Of a stretch of 34,375 nucleotides of DNA, positions 6,547 through 17,300 are shown in pieces (the stretch's first letter is position 1; the number at the start of each line of letters is the position of its first letter). The notes below the pieces were generated by a model. That model saw nothing but the letters and a program-made list of their open reading frames with translations. It did not search any database and was not told the origin of the DNA. Source of the DNA: Chitinophagales bacterium. GTDB taxonomy: Bacteria > Bacteroidota > Bacteroidia > Chitinophagales > UBA2359. The translations under genes were made by a program, and so were the position numbers. The DNA is taken from the NCBI GenBank assembly GCA_020629335.1, contig JAHDDN010000007.1, forward strand, positions 1-34,375, given 5' to 3'.

Positions 6547-8196
6547 ATGTCTCCAATCAAATTGCTATTTCCTTTATTGTTTTTGTTAGCAAGCTTATGC
6601 TTGAGTGCTCAGAGTTCGAACTTACCTATAGGTAGAGATTCGTATCAACAGATTGATCGCTTGCTGACGCAGGGGTTTGGAGATCAACAAGCATTGCATA
6701 GTAGCCAGAAGCCTTATTATAGACAAGATATTTTTGATTCTTTTTATGATACTTTGCCAAGTATTACTCATCGGAATAGTTTTATTTTGGATTATGTTAT
6801 GAAAGATAATAATGATTATTACAAGGCTAATCCTAGCAAAGCATTTCTGAAATATTTTTATAAAAATCGTAAGGACTTTTGGCAACATTCGGATGAAGCG
6901 CTTTTATTAATGGCGAATCCAGTGATTAATTTTCAGTTGATGGCGAATAGCGATGGAGATTTTCGATATATTAATACTAGGGGGTTGGAGTTAAGAGGGG
7001 CGCTCTATCAAAAGTTGGGTTTCTACTTTCAACTCACTGATAATCAAAGTATTTTTCCTCGCTATGTGGAGGATAGAGTCATAGATGAATTAGCGGTGCC
7101 ATTTAGAGGGCGATTTGAGACTTATGTGAGTAGTAGTTTGAATAAGGTGGTCTATGACTATTTAAACGCTAATGCTTATATCAGTTTTCAGCCATTGAAG
7201 AATATGAATATGCAATTTGGGCATGGGAAGCATTTTCTGGGGAATGGTTATCGTTCTTTGCTATTGTCGGATTTTGCTAATAACTATTTGTTTTGGCGAA
7301 TTAATACGAAGGTTTGGAAATTCAATTATCAGAATCTTTTCAAGGAATTGATTGTACAGTTTGATAATAAGGCTGATACGCTCTTAGATCGTAAATATGC
7401 AGCCACGCATCACTTGAGCTTAAATGTGGCTAAATGGTTGAATATTGGGGTATTTGAGAGCATTGTGTTTGCTAGGGAGAATGGTTATGATATTAACTAC
7501 TTGAATCCTGTGATTTTTTATCGTTCTGTAGAGCATCAGTTGGGGAGTCCTGATAATGTCTTGATAGGCGCTGATTGGCGAGCTAATCTGGGCAAACATT
7601 TATCATTTTATGGGCAATTTATATTAGATGAGTTTTCTTTTAGTCGTTTGATGAATGAACCTAATTGGTGGGCTAATAAATGGGCTTATCAGTTGGGGCT
7701 GAAATACTTTGACATAGCTGGCATTGCTCATTTAGATGGGCAAGTAGAGTATAATAAGGCTAGGCCCTATATTTACTCTCACAATAACATACAAAACAAC
7801 TACTCTCATTATAATCAGCCTTTAGCGCATCCTTTGGGGGCTAATTTTCAGGAGGCATTAGCGATTATTCGTTATGCTCCTTCTTATAAGTGGCAAATTC
7901 AGTTGTTGGCTAGTTGGATGGAAAAGGGGGAGGATATAGATACTTTTAATTATGGTGGCAATATCTTGGTGAGTAATGAATTTAGGGTTACAGATAATGA
8001 TGCTAGCTTTTTGCAAGGGCAAAAAAGGAGCAGCTTGTATGCAGGCATACAAATTTCCTATCATTGGCGACATAATATACTATTCGATCTATACTTTAAT
8101 AGTCGAAATTCTGAGGTAAATGGTCAAAGTGAAATTAGTAACCTATTTGGTGTAGGAATGAGAATGAATGCGGAAAGCATCAATTGGGTATTTTAA
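6547..8196 (+). CDS. RemB/Wzi-like outer-membrane beta-barrel protein
   Basis: About 549 residues. A signal peptide (SPIKLLFPLLFLLASLCLSAQ) is followed by a protein rich in aromatic residues and alternating strands, as in a transmembrane barrel. Segments such as FGHGKHFLGNGYRSLLLSD, followed by repeated NY/FWR strands, resemble the capsule-assembly Wzi-like proteins that Bacteroidota annotate as gliding motility protein RemB. In that family the protein sits in the outer membrane; RemB has been linked to gliding, and Wzi to capsule attachment. I chose ATG 6547; a TTG six bases upstream (6541) is also possible. The gene ends four bases before the convergent MerR gene. Family assignment is from memory of sequence patterns, and the function here is inferred. 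Confidence 0.7.
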   Translation: MSPIKLLFPLLFLLASLCLSAQSSNLPIGRDSYQQIDRLLTQGFGDQQALHSSQKPYYRQDIFDSFYDTLPSITHRNSFILDYVMKDNNDYYKANPSKAFLKYFYKNRKDFWQHSDEALLLMANPVINFQLMANSDGDFRYINTRGLELRGALYQKLGFYFQLTDNQSIFPRYVEDRVIDELAVPFRGRFETYVSSSLNKVVYDYLNANAYISFQPLKNMNMQFGHGKHFLGNGYRSLLLSDFANNYLFWRINTKVWKFNYQNLFKELIVQFDNKADTLLDRKYAATHHLSLNVAKWLNIGVFESIVFARENGYDINYLNPVIFYRSVEHQLGSPDNVLIGADWRANLGKHLSFYGQFILDEFSFSRLMNEPNWWANKWAYQLGLKYFDIAGIAHLDGQVEYNKARPYIYSHNNIQNNYSHYNQPLAHPLGANFQEALAIIRYAPSYKWQIQLLASWMEKGEDIDTFNYGGNILVSNEFRVTDNDASFLQGQKRSSLYAGIQISYHWRHNILFDLYFNSRNSEVNGQSEISNLFGVGMRMNAESINWVF

Positions 8197-8199
8197 ATA

Positions 8200-8568
8200 C
8201 TAAGATGCTTTAGAATGTGTATCATCTTCTTCCTCAGCACTTCCTTTAAGATCTACTAAAAATGTTCTAATTTTCTTTAAAGATTGTATCATATCAAAGT
8301 TATCGTCTACTTGATCTTTCTGCTCTTTAATTTGTTTTTTTGCACCATCTAAAGTATAGCCTTTCTCCTTTACTAAGTGATAGATCACTTGTAGAGCTTC
8401 CAAATCTTTCTTTGTAAACAGACGATTTCCCTTTCGATTTTTTCGGGGTTTAATTGTATCAAATTCTTTTTCCCAAAATCGAATAAGAGAGCGAGACACA
8501 TCAAACATTTTGGCTACTTCACCAATAGAATAATATACCTTTTGTACTTCATAATCCTTGTAAGGCAA
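8200..8568 (-). CDS. MerR-family transcriptional regulator
   Basis: A 122-residue DNA-binding regulator. Residues 11-80 form the winged helix-turn-helix of the MerR family: YYSIGEVAKMFDVSRSLIRFW, the second part KNRKGNRLFTKKDL, then IYHLVKEKGYTLDGAKKQI. The rest is a short acidic coiled helix (about 85-122) with no cysteine or drug-binding domain, so the effector is unknown. The start is TTG at 8566-8568, leaving the MPYKDYEVQKV lead that resembles Bacteroidota homologues; no in-frame ATG occurs before the HTH. It converges with the RemB-like gene (3-base gap). A perfect palindrome at 8609-8622 upstream could be its own operator. Confidence 0.88.
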   Translation of the reverse strand: MPYKDYEVQKVYYSIGEVAKMFDVSRSLIRFWEKEFDTIKPRKNRKGNRLFTKKDLEALQVIYHLVKEKGYTLDGAKKQIKEQKDQVDDNFDMIQSLKKIRTFLVDLKGSAEEEDDTHSKAS

Positions 8569-8608
8569 AATTGGATAATTTTTGTTAAAAAATCTAGCTA
8601 TTAAGTTA

Positions 8609-8622
8609 GGTGTTTAAACACC
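8609..8622. promoter_or_regulatory. Perfect palindrome, candidate operator
   Basis: GGTGTTTAAACACC is a perfect 14-base palindrome 41 bases upstream of the MerR start, in the short gap between the helicase and MerR genes. MerR regulators bind dyad sites and often control themselves, so an operator is plausible. The sequence alone cannot show binding. It has no T-run and is a poor terminator for the helicase gene. Confidence 0.35.
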
Positions 8623-8713
8623 CATCATGTGTATAATAAATACTAAGTTACAAAAAAAATTTAAATAATCCTCGGAAAGTGTTGTTAATTAAGGTGTTTT
8701 GTTGATTGAATTA

Positions 8714-10003
8714 TCACAAATATATGCCATTCTCAAGAGCAAATGCTAAAATTCGTTCGTCTGTAAAGATATCTTTCTGTCTGATAGGGCGATTTAAGAT
8801 GATTCCTTCAAAGGTTTTGCATCTACTGAGAGCGACATATACCTGTCCAGGTGCAAATGCGCCTCTTCCTAAATCAACTACTATTTTATCAAAGGTTTTC
8901 CCTTGACTTTTGTGTATGGTGATGGCCCAAGCTAATTTGATAGGCAATTGGGTGAAGGTGCCTACTACTTTGGTTTCAATGGCATTTTTTTCATCATTAT
9001 AGTCATATTTCAGGAGTTCCCATTTGACGGGTTTCACTTCTACCCTTCTTTCACGGCCATCTTCCCAGAGGTTTACTTCGATCTTATCAGTACCGATTTC
9101 CTCAATGATGCCGATTGTTCCATTGACCCATCGACCTTCGCTATCATTTTTGGTGAATATTATTTGTGCTCCGATCTTTAGTATTAGGTTTATCTCACCG
9201 GGAAGGGCTCGTTTTTCCATTTCACCATCTAGCTTCCCTTTAAAAACGAACTCCTCTCCCATTAGCTTGCTTAAGCGCATATCGTTGATTCGCTGTGCGG
9301 AGGAGTTAGTTGTACATAAGGTAATGAAGGGTTCTTCATCTTGATAGAAAAACTCATCATAAGCCATATTGAGCTGAGCCATACTTTCTCGATCTACTTT
9401 AGCCACTCTTACTTTATTGAGGAGCCTTACAAAATCTTCGTCTTCTTGTCGAAATACTTTGGTGAGTTCGATATATTTCATATCACATTTTTGTAGGCAC
9501 CATGCACTGAAGAAATGAGGGGAATAATATTGCATTCCAAGGAGTTGTTCTTCAATATTGGTAGCCACTACAGGAGGTAATTGGAATAAGTCGCCTATAA
9601 AGATCATTTGCACTCCACCGAAAGGCAAGTCTCGTCTGCGGCCATTGATACGCATGAAATAATCGATACTGTCTAAGATGTCTGCTCTAACCATTGATAT
9701 TTCATCTATGATGATGGTATCTAGATTTTCGTATAACTCTCTTTCTCTTCTTTTTCCTATGTCTTTAGCTTGGATGGGGCGAGGTGGAAAGCCAAAAAAG
9801 GAGTGTATGGTTTGTCCTTTCACATTAATTGCGGCAATACCTGTAGGGGCTAGTACGACTATTTCTTTCTCTGTCATAGAACGAAAGTACTGTAAAAGGG
9901 TAGATTTACCTGTTCCAGCCTTACCTGTAATGAACAGATGATTCTGTGTATTTTCCATCTCATTTATGGCTATTTGAAATTCATCTGTTACTTCTATGTT
10001 CAT
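8714..10003 (-). CDS. PIF1-like superfamily 1 DNA helicase/ATPase
   Basis: A 429-residue ATPase. Walker A is GKAGTGKST (about 27-35), followed by LAPTGIAAINVKGQTIHSFF (motif Ia), Walker B IIIDEISM (about 97-104), GDLFQLPPV (motif III), a barrel-like region with QIIFTKND, and the C-terminal motifs AITIHKSQGKTFD and YVALSRC. This is the PIF1/RecD-like layout, with a UvrD_C_2-type end; family members unwind DNA 5' to 3' at forks or structured DNA. Length fits compact bacterial PIF1-like proteins. It starts with ATG. No replication or recombination partner is adjacent. A fold-back repeat lies 41 bases upstream. Confidence 0.88.
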   Translation of the reverse strand: MNIEVTDEFQIAINEMENTQNHLFITGKAGTGKSTLLQYFRSMTEKEIVVLAPTGIAAINVKGQTIHSFFGFPPRPIQAKDIGKRRERELYENLDTIIIDEISMVRADILDSIDYFMRINGRRRDLPFGGVQMIFIGDLFQLPPVVATNIEEQLLGMQYYSPHFFSAWCLQKCDMKYIELTKVFRQEDEDFVRLLNKVRVAKVDRESMAQLNMAYDEFFYQDEEPFITLCTTNSSAQRINDMRLSKLMGEEFVFKGKLDGEMEKRALPGEINLILKIGAQIIFTKNDSEGRWVNGTIGIIEEIGTDKIEVNLWEDGRERRVEVKPVKWELLKYDYNDEKNAIETKVVGTFTQLPIKLAWAITIHKSQGKTFDKIVVDLGRGAFAPGQVYVALSRCKTFEGIILNRPIRQKDIFTDERILAFALENGIYL

Positions 10004-10044
10004 GCTATTTAAATAATTGGGGGTGAATGGAAAATATAATTTTT

Positions 10045-10204
10045 GAACTCGTTTAAAGTTTTTTTGCTGGCTTAGAAAATGGCTATTTTTCCGTATTTCT
10101 GCGTTATTTTATCAGCACGTAGTGCTGCTATGCGCTTCAAAAATGCCTTGAACTACAAAAAAACAGCTCCTTTTCAGCTTCATCATAAAACTTTAAATGA
10201 GTTC
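10045..10204 (+). repeat. Fold-back repeat H6 (full-length relative of H2)
   Basis: 160 bp with ends GAACTCGTTTAAAG and CTTTAAATGAGTTC, core CTGCGTTA (10099-10106), apical CGTAG-TGCTG-CTATG and ATGCCTTG (10143-10150). It lies just upstream of the helicase gene, so its hairpin could affect that promoter. The open frame through it is not a gene. Confidence 0.75.
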
Positions 10205-10850
10205 CTTATTTGTTCCTTGAATCTTAAGCGTGCAAAAATAAGCAAATATTATTTCAATGTTCCTAGATATACACTTTGATATCATGCCAAATTTTAATTT
10301 ATTGAAATTTACAGAAAAACAAAAAACATTTAAGAGATATTGTCCTATGATATAAAAATGCAATTTAAATAGATTTGTTTAGGGCCTGAATGTTAGTAGC
10401 TATATTATAATCACTTACAGCCAGTTATTTTTATTATCAGTATTTTGCATAAGACAAAACAGCCATATTAAACAAGCCTGTATTCTACTGACTTAATTTA
10501 GGGCTTCAGTTTTCCCTTCTAATTATATGATAAAAAAATATTTTTTCGATGGGTCAATTTTTATCTTTTTTTTAAAAGGCGTTATTTTCTATAGCATTCT
10601 AACAATGTAAAGCATGATTTGTTTTTTTTTCAATATAGAGGATTTTCTTTGGGTTTTCAAGCATTTTATACACTTTGCTAACAAAGGCTTACAAGAAGTT
10701 AAATTTTATTAATTACATTAATATTAAAAATATTCTCGCCTGTTATGAATTTACTTAATGATTGAGAACTTTTACTCGCTAATTATTTGCTGACAAATCA
10801 TTTTTTTGGAATAAATATTGGTCAACCCATTACTGTACTATTTAGTTTTC
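10205..10850. other. AT-rich gene-free stretch upstream of giant gene 1
   Basis: No gene, RNA or strong hairpin is seen. From about 10281 it is homologous, with much divergence, to the stretch from about 21215 upstream of giant gene 2: shared blocks include TCATGCCAAA, AGATTTGTTTAG, CTTGTATTCTA in altered form, ATGATAAAAAAATATT in altered form, and GGAATAAATATTGG. Long T-runs are common. The conservation may simply reflect the duplication. Confidence 0.6.
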
Positions 10851-11115
10851 GCACAAGGGATAGAAGTGGTATGGGGCGTAAATGCGATGGCTTGAGAGGC
10901 AAGGAGGGACGCAGGCTGGCCACGCAGTGGCAGACAAGTACCGACTATGCCGAACAGACAGCGCATAGCCCCATAAGAACGGATAGCCCGACCCGAAGAG
11001 AATGAAGAGGCGAAATAAACAAGCTTTTCATTAAAAAAACCAATTCACTTTTAAATCCGAATTAAGATTATGTACTGAAGGTATTTTGCCTCTTCATGAA
11101 CGAAGGGGTGTGCCC
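10851..11115 (-). repeat. Three-way-junction repeat, copy C
   Basis: On the minus strand the outer stem is GCACA with TGTGC (11109-11113 with 10851-10855). Arm I is TGAAGAGGC with GCCTCTTCA (11003-11011 with 11088-11096), and arm II TATGGGGC with GCCCCATA (10870-10877 with 10968-10975). The tip is GCCACTGCGTGGC. The joining strands GGGTCGGGCTATCCG and ACCACTTCTATCCCT match the family. It lies antisense and upstream of giant gene 1. Confidence 0.75.
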
Positions 11116-11133
11116 TTATTAAAATCATTCACA

Positions 11134-11317
11134 TGGCTTATTGATTAAGGAACGTTTAAAAAATAATTTCCACATTTAGCAACTAATCTTTTGTACCAAT
11201 ACTTCGTTGAAAAGCCTTGCCGATGCGCTGCATCGACTGCATTTTTCGCCTTGTCTTGATACAAAATATTTAGCTGCAAATGCCAATCTTATTTTTTAAA
11301 CGTTCCTAAGTAAGCCA
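11134..11317 (+). repeat. Fold-back repeat H7 nested in an older palindrome
   Basis: The 160-bp element at 11148-11307 is almost identical to H5. It is enclosed by a further pair TGGCTTA (11134-11140) and TAAGCCA (11311-11317). The same outer pair (ATGGCTT/AAGCCAT) encloses a different fold-back element upstream of giant gene 2, so the inner part seems to have been exchanged. It ends about 30 bases before the giant gene start. Confidence 0.75.
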
Positions 11318-11347
11318 ATTTTATTTTGTTCACCAACTTAATTAAAC
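11318..11347 (+). promoter_or_regulatory. Conserved leader of giant gene 1
   Basis: The 30 bases before the ATG (ATTTTATTTTGTTCACC... ending TTAATTAAAC) are identical to those before giant gene 2, although the sequence just upstream differs. TATTTTG is one base short of the TAnnTTTG box. The A/T-rich end fits Bacteroidota translation starts, which rarely use Shine-Dalgarno pairing. It may hold the promoter end and the ribosome site together. Confidence 0.45.
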
Positions 11348-14300
11348 ATGAAACTATTTTACACTAGTAGTCTTCACGACCTAAATATGCCCTATATAAA
11401 AGCTTTTTGGCTTTTGATTGTTCTTTTTTCATTTTCCCCTAATTTAGTTAACGGTCAAATTTTTCCTGCTGTAGGTACCCCTGGAGATGAAGTGGGAAAT
11501 CCTGATGCTGTCCTATCAGTGGATGGTACTGTGGCGAATAATATTTATTTGGCTCATACTCCTGAGTTGTGTATTCAGGGAGATGGGACAAATAATAGTG
11601 GGAATGGAGAAGACCCAGAGTGGCGATTGAATTTGACGATTCCTGATGCTGCTCAAAATACGCCTGTTTGTTCTGATATTGAATTTAGAATTTGTAGAAG
11701 AGGAGATTTTGGACAGGCGACGGAAATTGTATTTATCTATGATGAAATCGGCAATCAAATTGGAGAGATTCCTGGTCATCCTGCGGATGATTATGATTTT
11801 GATTGTACGTCTGAGCCTATATGTACGATTGTAAAGATTCCGCCTTGTGCTTACAATTATCAGACTTCAGATGGCATTTATTCTATCACGCTTTATACGA
11901 ATGGATTACAGGGAGGTAATTCGGTCGGAGATTTTTGTGATAGTTCGGAGATCATTGCTGGGCCTGTGCCTGATGGAGATGCGGCTTCTTGCGATACTCC
12001 TAACTGTATTGATTTTACTCAATCTGTGGATGGGGTATTTGGTAATCAATCTAATGGAGGTCCGATGGTTAATACTGGTTGTCAATTTTGTAATTGTGTC
12101 TTCTTGGATTATTTTATGATTCCTATTGAGATTTCGGATTCAGAATTTGTTATGACTCAGGATGTGGGTTGTGATTATGCCAATGCGAGCTTTGAGCCTA
12201 ATCCAACTGATTGTGGTCAAGAGTGGACGGTAAATGGTGGATCTGAAGGCTTGAGTGGCACCAATGGTAATGTTAGTTTTAATACAACTGAAGCAGGTAC
12301 TTATACAATTTGTAATACAAGTGGTCACTCTACTTGTGTGGAACAAACTTGTGTAGATATCGTCGTCGAAGGAAACTTAGAAATTGTCTGTCCTTCTGAT
12401 ATTAGTGTAGAAGGCTGTAGCGGGGATGATCTTTCAAGTGGAGGTACTGCTTTAGGTTTTTCTGATATTCCTACTTCAATTAGTGAAGCTCAATTTCTTG
12501 CTGAGGGAGGCCAAATTTTGAGCACTAATCCGATTACAAATATCACTTATCAAGATAATGCGATTGGGTCAGGATGTCCTATTGCGATAGAAAGAACTTA
12601 TCAATTCACTGCTGGTAATGATTGTAATTTCACTTGCACGCAATCGATTAATTTAAATGATACTAGTCCACCTGAGATTAATTGTGGGGAATTGGTTGAT
12701 CTTGAATTAGAGTGTAATGGAGATTTCTTCAGCTCAATTATTGCTTGGATAGCCACTAATGAAAATTTGATTGCTAATAGTGTCGTTGACGATTGTAGTG
12801 TTAGTATTGAAAATGATTATACTGGTGCTATTAATATTGCTTGTGGGGATAATGCGGAAGGTGTGACGGTTAATTTTATTGTTACTGATGACTGTAATAA
12901 TGTGTCAAGTTGTAGTGCAAAAATAATCATAACAGACACTCATCCTCCACTAGTCACCTGCCCTCCAGTTAATAATACCTTAAGCTGTGGAGATGCTTTA
13001 CCAGCAGTCTTTGCCAATGTAAATGATTTTGAAGATGCTGGTGGAGAGGTCATTGATTTTTGCAATACTGGGAGTAATGAGAATATCAGTATCACACTAG
13101 TGAATGAAGTCGATAATGGAGGTAGTAGTTGTACACAAGATTTGGTTATCACAAGAACTTATGAGTTTAGCGATCCTTGTGGAAATTCAAGTACTTGCGA
13201 ACATATCATCGAATATCAGGCTGATAATCAAGCACCTGTGGTGGATTGCGTTTCATCGGAAATAGCGATGGAATGTGGCATTGCTCCATCAGCTGGTCTT
13301 AGTACAATCACAGAATTTGTTAATCAAATTGCTGATGTTAGCGATGCTTGTAATAGTGTTTCTGAATTAAGTCTTACATTTGTGGATGATTATACGATCA
13401 ATGATGTTTGTCCATCTGGGACAGCATCTGCCATCACGAGGACCTATACCATTTCAGATGCTTGTGAAAACAGTGTTGAATGCGTTCAAATTTTTAATTA
13501 TACAGAAGGCGTTTCCAGTTTAGATATTGAGAAAACATTAATCAATGGCCCTGAGATATTAGATGATGGAACTTATAATATTAGTTATCATGTCGCTCTA
13601 CAAAACACTGGTACTCTAAACATAAGTAGTATTCAAATGATAGATGACTTAAGTGCATTTGAGCCAGTCAATAGTGCTTTATTAGCTAATGTGAGTGCTA
13701 ATCTTTCACCCAATTTTGCCTTTGATGGTATCACTACTCAAAATATATTGACTGGTGATAATTCGCTTACTGTAGGAGAAAGCGCTAGCTTTGATATTGT
13801 TATCAATGTCGGACCATACGATATTATTCCCACCAATTTAAGTAATTCAATCATTGCTAATATTAGTGATCCTGACGGAAATATTACGGAATATAATGCA
13901 GAAGCTCCTACCGAATTCCCATCCCTGCTTGCAGAATTAGGAGTGGCTAAATTATTAACAAATGGTCCTTCTCTAAATACAGATGGGACTTATGATATTA
14001 TCATGAGGATCATTGCTGAAAACATGGGTAATGTAGCCTTAACGAATCTACAACTTGTAGATAATTTAACCACTACTTTTGGCGAGACTCCTATTAATGG
14101 TGTGGACATCATTAATCACTCAAATAATATCAATACGAACAGTTTTTATGATGGGGAAGATGAAACTGATTTACTTTTTGGCAATGATATTTTAGGGGCT
14201 GGCGAAATTGCCTTTGTTGATATTGCGATTAATTTTGGACCTGAGCCTTCCACTGAAAACACAACTTATTATAATGTTGCTATGGGCGTTGGTTTGGATC

Positions 14301-17300
14301 CTGGGGGAAATGAAATAATAGATTTTTCTCATAATGGTGCAGACCCTGATCCCGAAAATGATGGGCCTCAAAACAATAATGAGCCCTCTCCTATTACCAC
14401 CAATTTGCCAAACGGACAGATTGGGATTGCCAAAGAATTGACAGAGGTTTCCACAATCAATACAGATGGTACTTATGATTTGGTATACACTCTCAATATT
14501 CAAAATACTGGAGATGTCATTATTGATAGTATACAAATTACTGATAATTTAGCAGCGACATTTGTGGGCCCTCCAACGGTATCGATTAATGAAGTAAATT
14601 TGGCTTTCCCTTCCGCTAACTTATCTCCTAATGGTTCTTATAATGGAAGCAGTAACCCGAATTTACTTTCTGGTTTGGATTCATTTGAAGTGGGCGAATC
14701 GGGTAGCATACAAATATTAGTGAATGTGGGGCCTGTCCCTCAACCTGGCGGTACTTATTTCAATCAGGCATTTATCACGGGGGTAGTTCCTTCTGGAGCC
14801 GAGGTAAGCGATATTTCTAATAATGGAATAAATCCTGACCCTAATAATAACGGGCCAGGAGATGATAATGAATCGACTCCTGTCGTTTTAGATGCTGCTT
14901 CAGCAGAAATAGAGGTCGAAAAGATATTGTCTCAAGCTCCTTCTTTAAATGAGGATGGGACCTATGATTTAACTTATACTATTATCATTAATAATTCTGG
15001 GAATATCGACTTACAGGACTTACAAATGACAGATGATTTGAGTGGCTTTACTCCTATCAATTCTGTAGACCTTGCTATGGTTTCTCCTAATTTATCTACT
15101 AATCCATTCTTTGATGGTATTAACAATCAATTATTATTAAGCGGTGGTGATGATCTACTAATTGATGAGCAAGGAAGTTTAAATATCGTTATGAATATTG
15201 GCCCATTTGACTCTGTATTGCCATCTATTAGTAATACGGTGGAAGTAAGTGCACAAGATGCTGGAGAGAATCTGATCAGTGCTAATGCGAGCAGTACCGA
15301 CGCATCTTTTGAAAATTCAAATCCAGAACTAAATTTACTCAAACAATTGTCAGCAGGACCAAGCTTAAATTCTGATGGCACCTTTGATATCAGTTACTAT
15401 ATCAGCTTAGCGAATACAGGTAATGTCAATATCACAGATCTACAAATAAGCGATAATCTTAGCTCATTTCTGCCGATTAATAATGTAGAAATTATCAACC
15501 CATCTTTTAATATTAGTAAAAATATTTTCTTCAATGGTATTGATGATATAAACTTATTAGATAGTAATAATGAACTTGCAGTGGGTGAAAATGCTTACCT
15601 GACCCTTCAAATTAATGCGGGACCATTTGAAGATGGACAAGTAATTTCCAATCAAGCATTGGCATTTGGATTAACACCGACAGGAGAAGAAGTTCAAGAT
15701 CTGTCTGATGATCCAACTGATCTCACTTCAGATAATGATGTCACTCTCGCAGAATTTGCTACTGGAGCAGCTGAAATTGGTTTAGCAAAAGCCTTAATCA
15801 ATGCCATTCCTTCTGAGGACGATCCTAATATGATGGTGTTAAGCTTCCAATTTAAAATTGAAAATGCTGGTAATCTTGTGCTGAATCAACTACAATTAAA
15901 TGATAGTTTTCAAAATCAATTCGGTTTAGAAGATATTGCTTATATGACTCCTTTAGCCTCTTTAGCACAAATAACCAACTCAACAGCAACTCAAAATCCG
16001 ACACTTAATGCATTCTTTAATGGGTCTAGTAATACTAATTTATTTGCTGGTAATGATGGTATTTTAGATACGGGAGAAAGCATCACTATTAGCCTTAGTG
16101 TAGAGATTAATACTTTGGAGGTTAATATTCCACTATCTAACTCCGCTTATGCAAGTGCTTATACACCTAATGGGATAGAGATTGGAGATATTAGTACGGA
16201 TGGATTCGATCCTGATCCTAATAATAATGGGCCATCTGATAATAATATAGAAACACCAATTCCGCTTAATTTTGCGGACTTGAGAATAGAAAAAATTAGC
16301 GATGCCGATAATGGAATCGTATCTGTCGGAGATCAAGTTACTTATACAATTAGTCTCTATAATGACGGCCCAGATCAAGCGACTAATGTAGAAGTGGTTG
16401 ATTATCTGCCTTATGGATTAAATTATATCAGCCATGAAAATGCACAAGGAGTTTATAATCCTGGAACAGGATTGTGGGAAGTGGGAATAGTGAATGTAAG
16501 CCCTGTTCCTTTAACTTTGAGCATCACTGCTGAAGTTGGAATTGATGGACCGATTACTAATAATGCTTTCATTGCAGCTTCTAATCAAGGGGACCATGAT
16601 CCGTCTGATAATGAAGCAGAAGCAGTCATAGAAGGTGTAGCAGTAGACTTGAGTGTCAATAAGACGGTTAGTAACGACACACCTAATATCAATGAGGAAT
16701 TCACCTATACGATTACGGTCTCTAATCTTGGAAATAGCAATGCGACGAATATTGAAGTAACTGACGTCTTAGATGAAAACTTGACATTTGTCAGTTCATC
16801 GGATATTTCTTACAATCCCATCATTGATGATTACATTTGGGATATACCAGTATTGACAGGCGGTGAATCTATCTCCTTAAACATTGTAACGATGCTCAAT
16901 AATACTGAAACAGTTAGCAATACCGTCAGCATGATTGCTGATCAAACAGACCCTGTGCCTTCTAATAATGAGGATGAGGTTTCTATTAATGGGCAAGCCG
17001 CTGACTTAGTCATTATTAAAAGCGTTGATAATAGCCAGCCTAATCTAGGGGAAAATATAATTTTCACCATCCAATTAGACAACAATGGCCCAGCCAATGC
17101 ATCAAATATTAGCATTGAAGAAATACTTCCCAATGGCTTAGACTATGTTTCTCATGATGAAACTTCTGGAAGCTATGATCCTAATACTGGTATATGGGCA
17201 TTAAATAGTTTAAATAATGGTGCTACTGCCTACTTACAAATTACGACCAATGTCAGCTTAATAGGAAGTATGACCAATACTGCCAGTATCTTATCAAGTG

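Noticed and set aside
10079..10279. Open frame of 66 codons
   Set aside because: It crosses fold-back repeat H6 and has no gene-like features.
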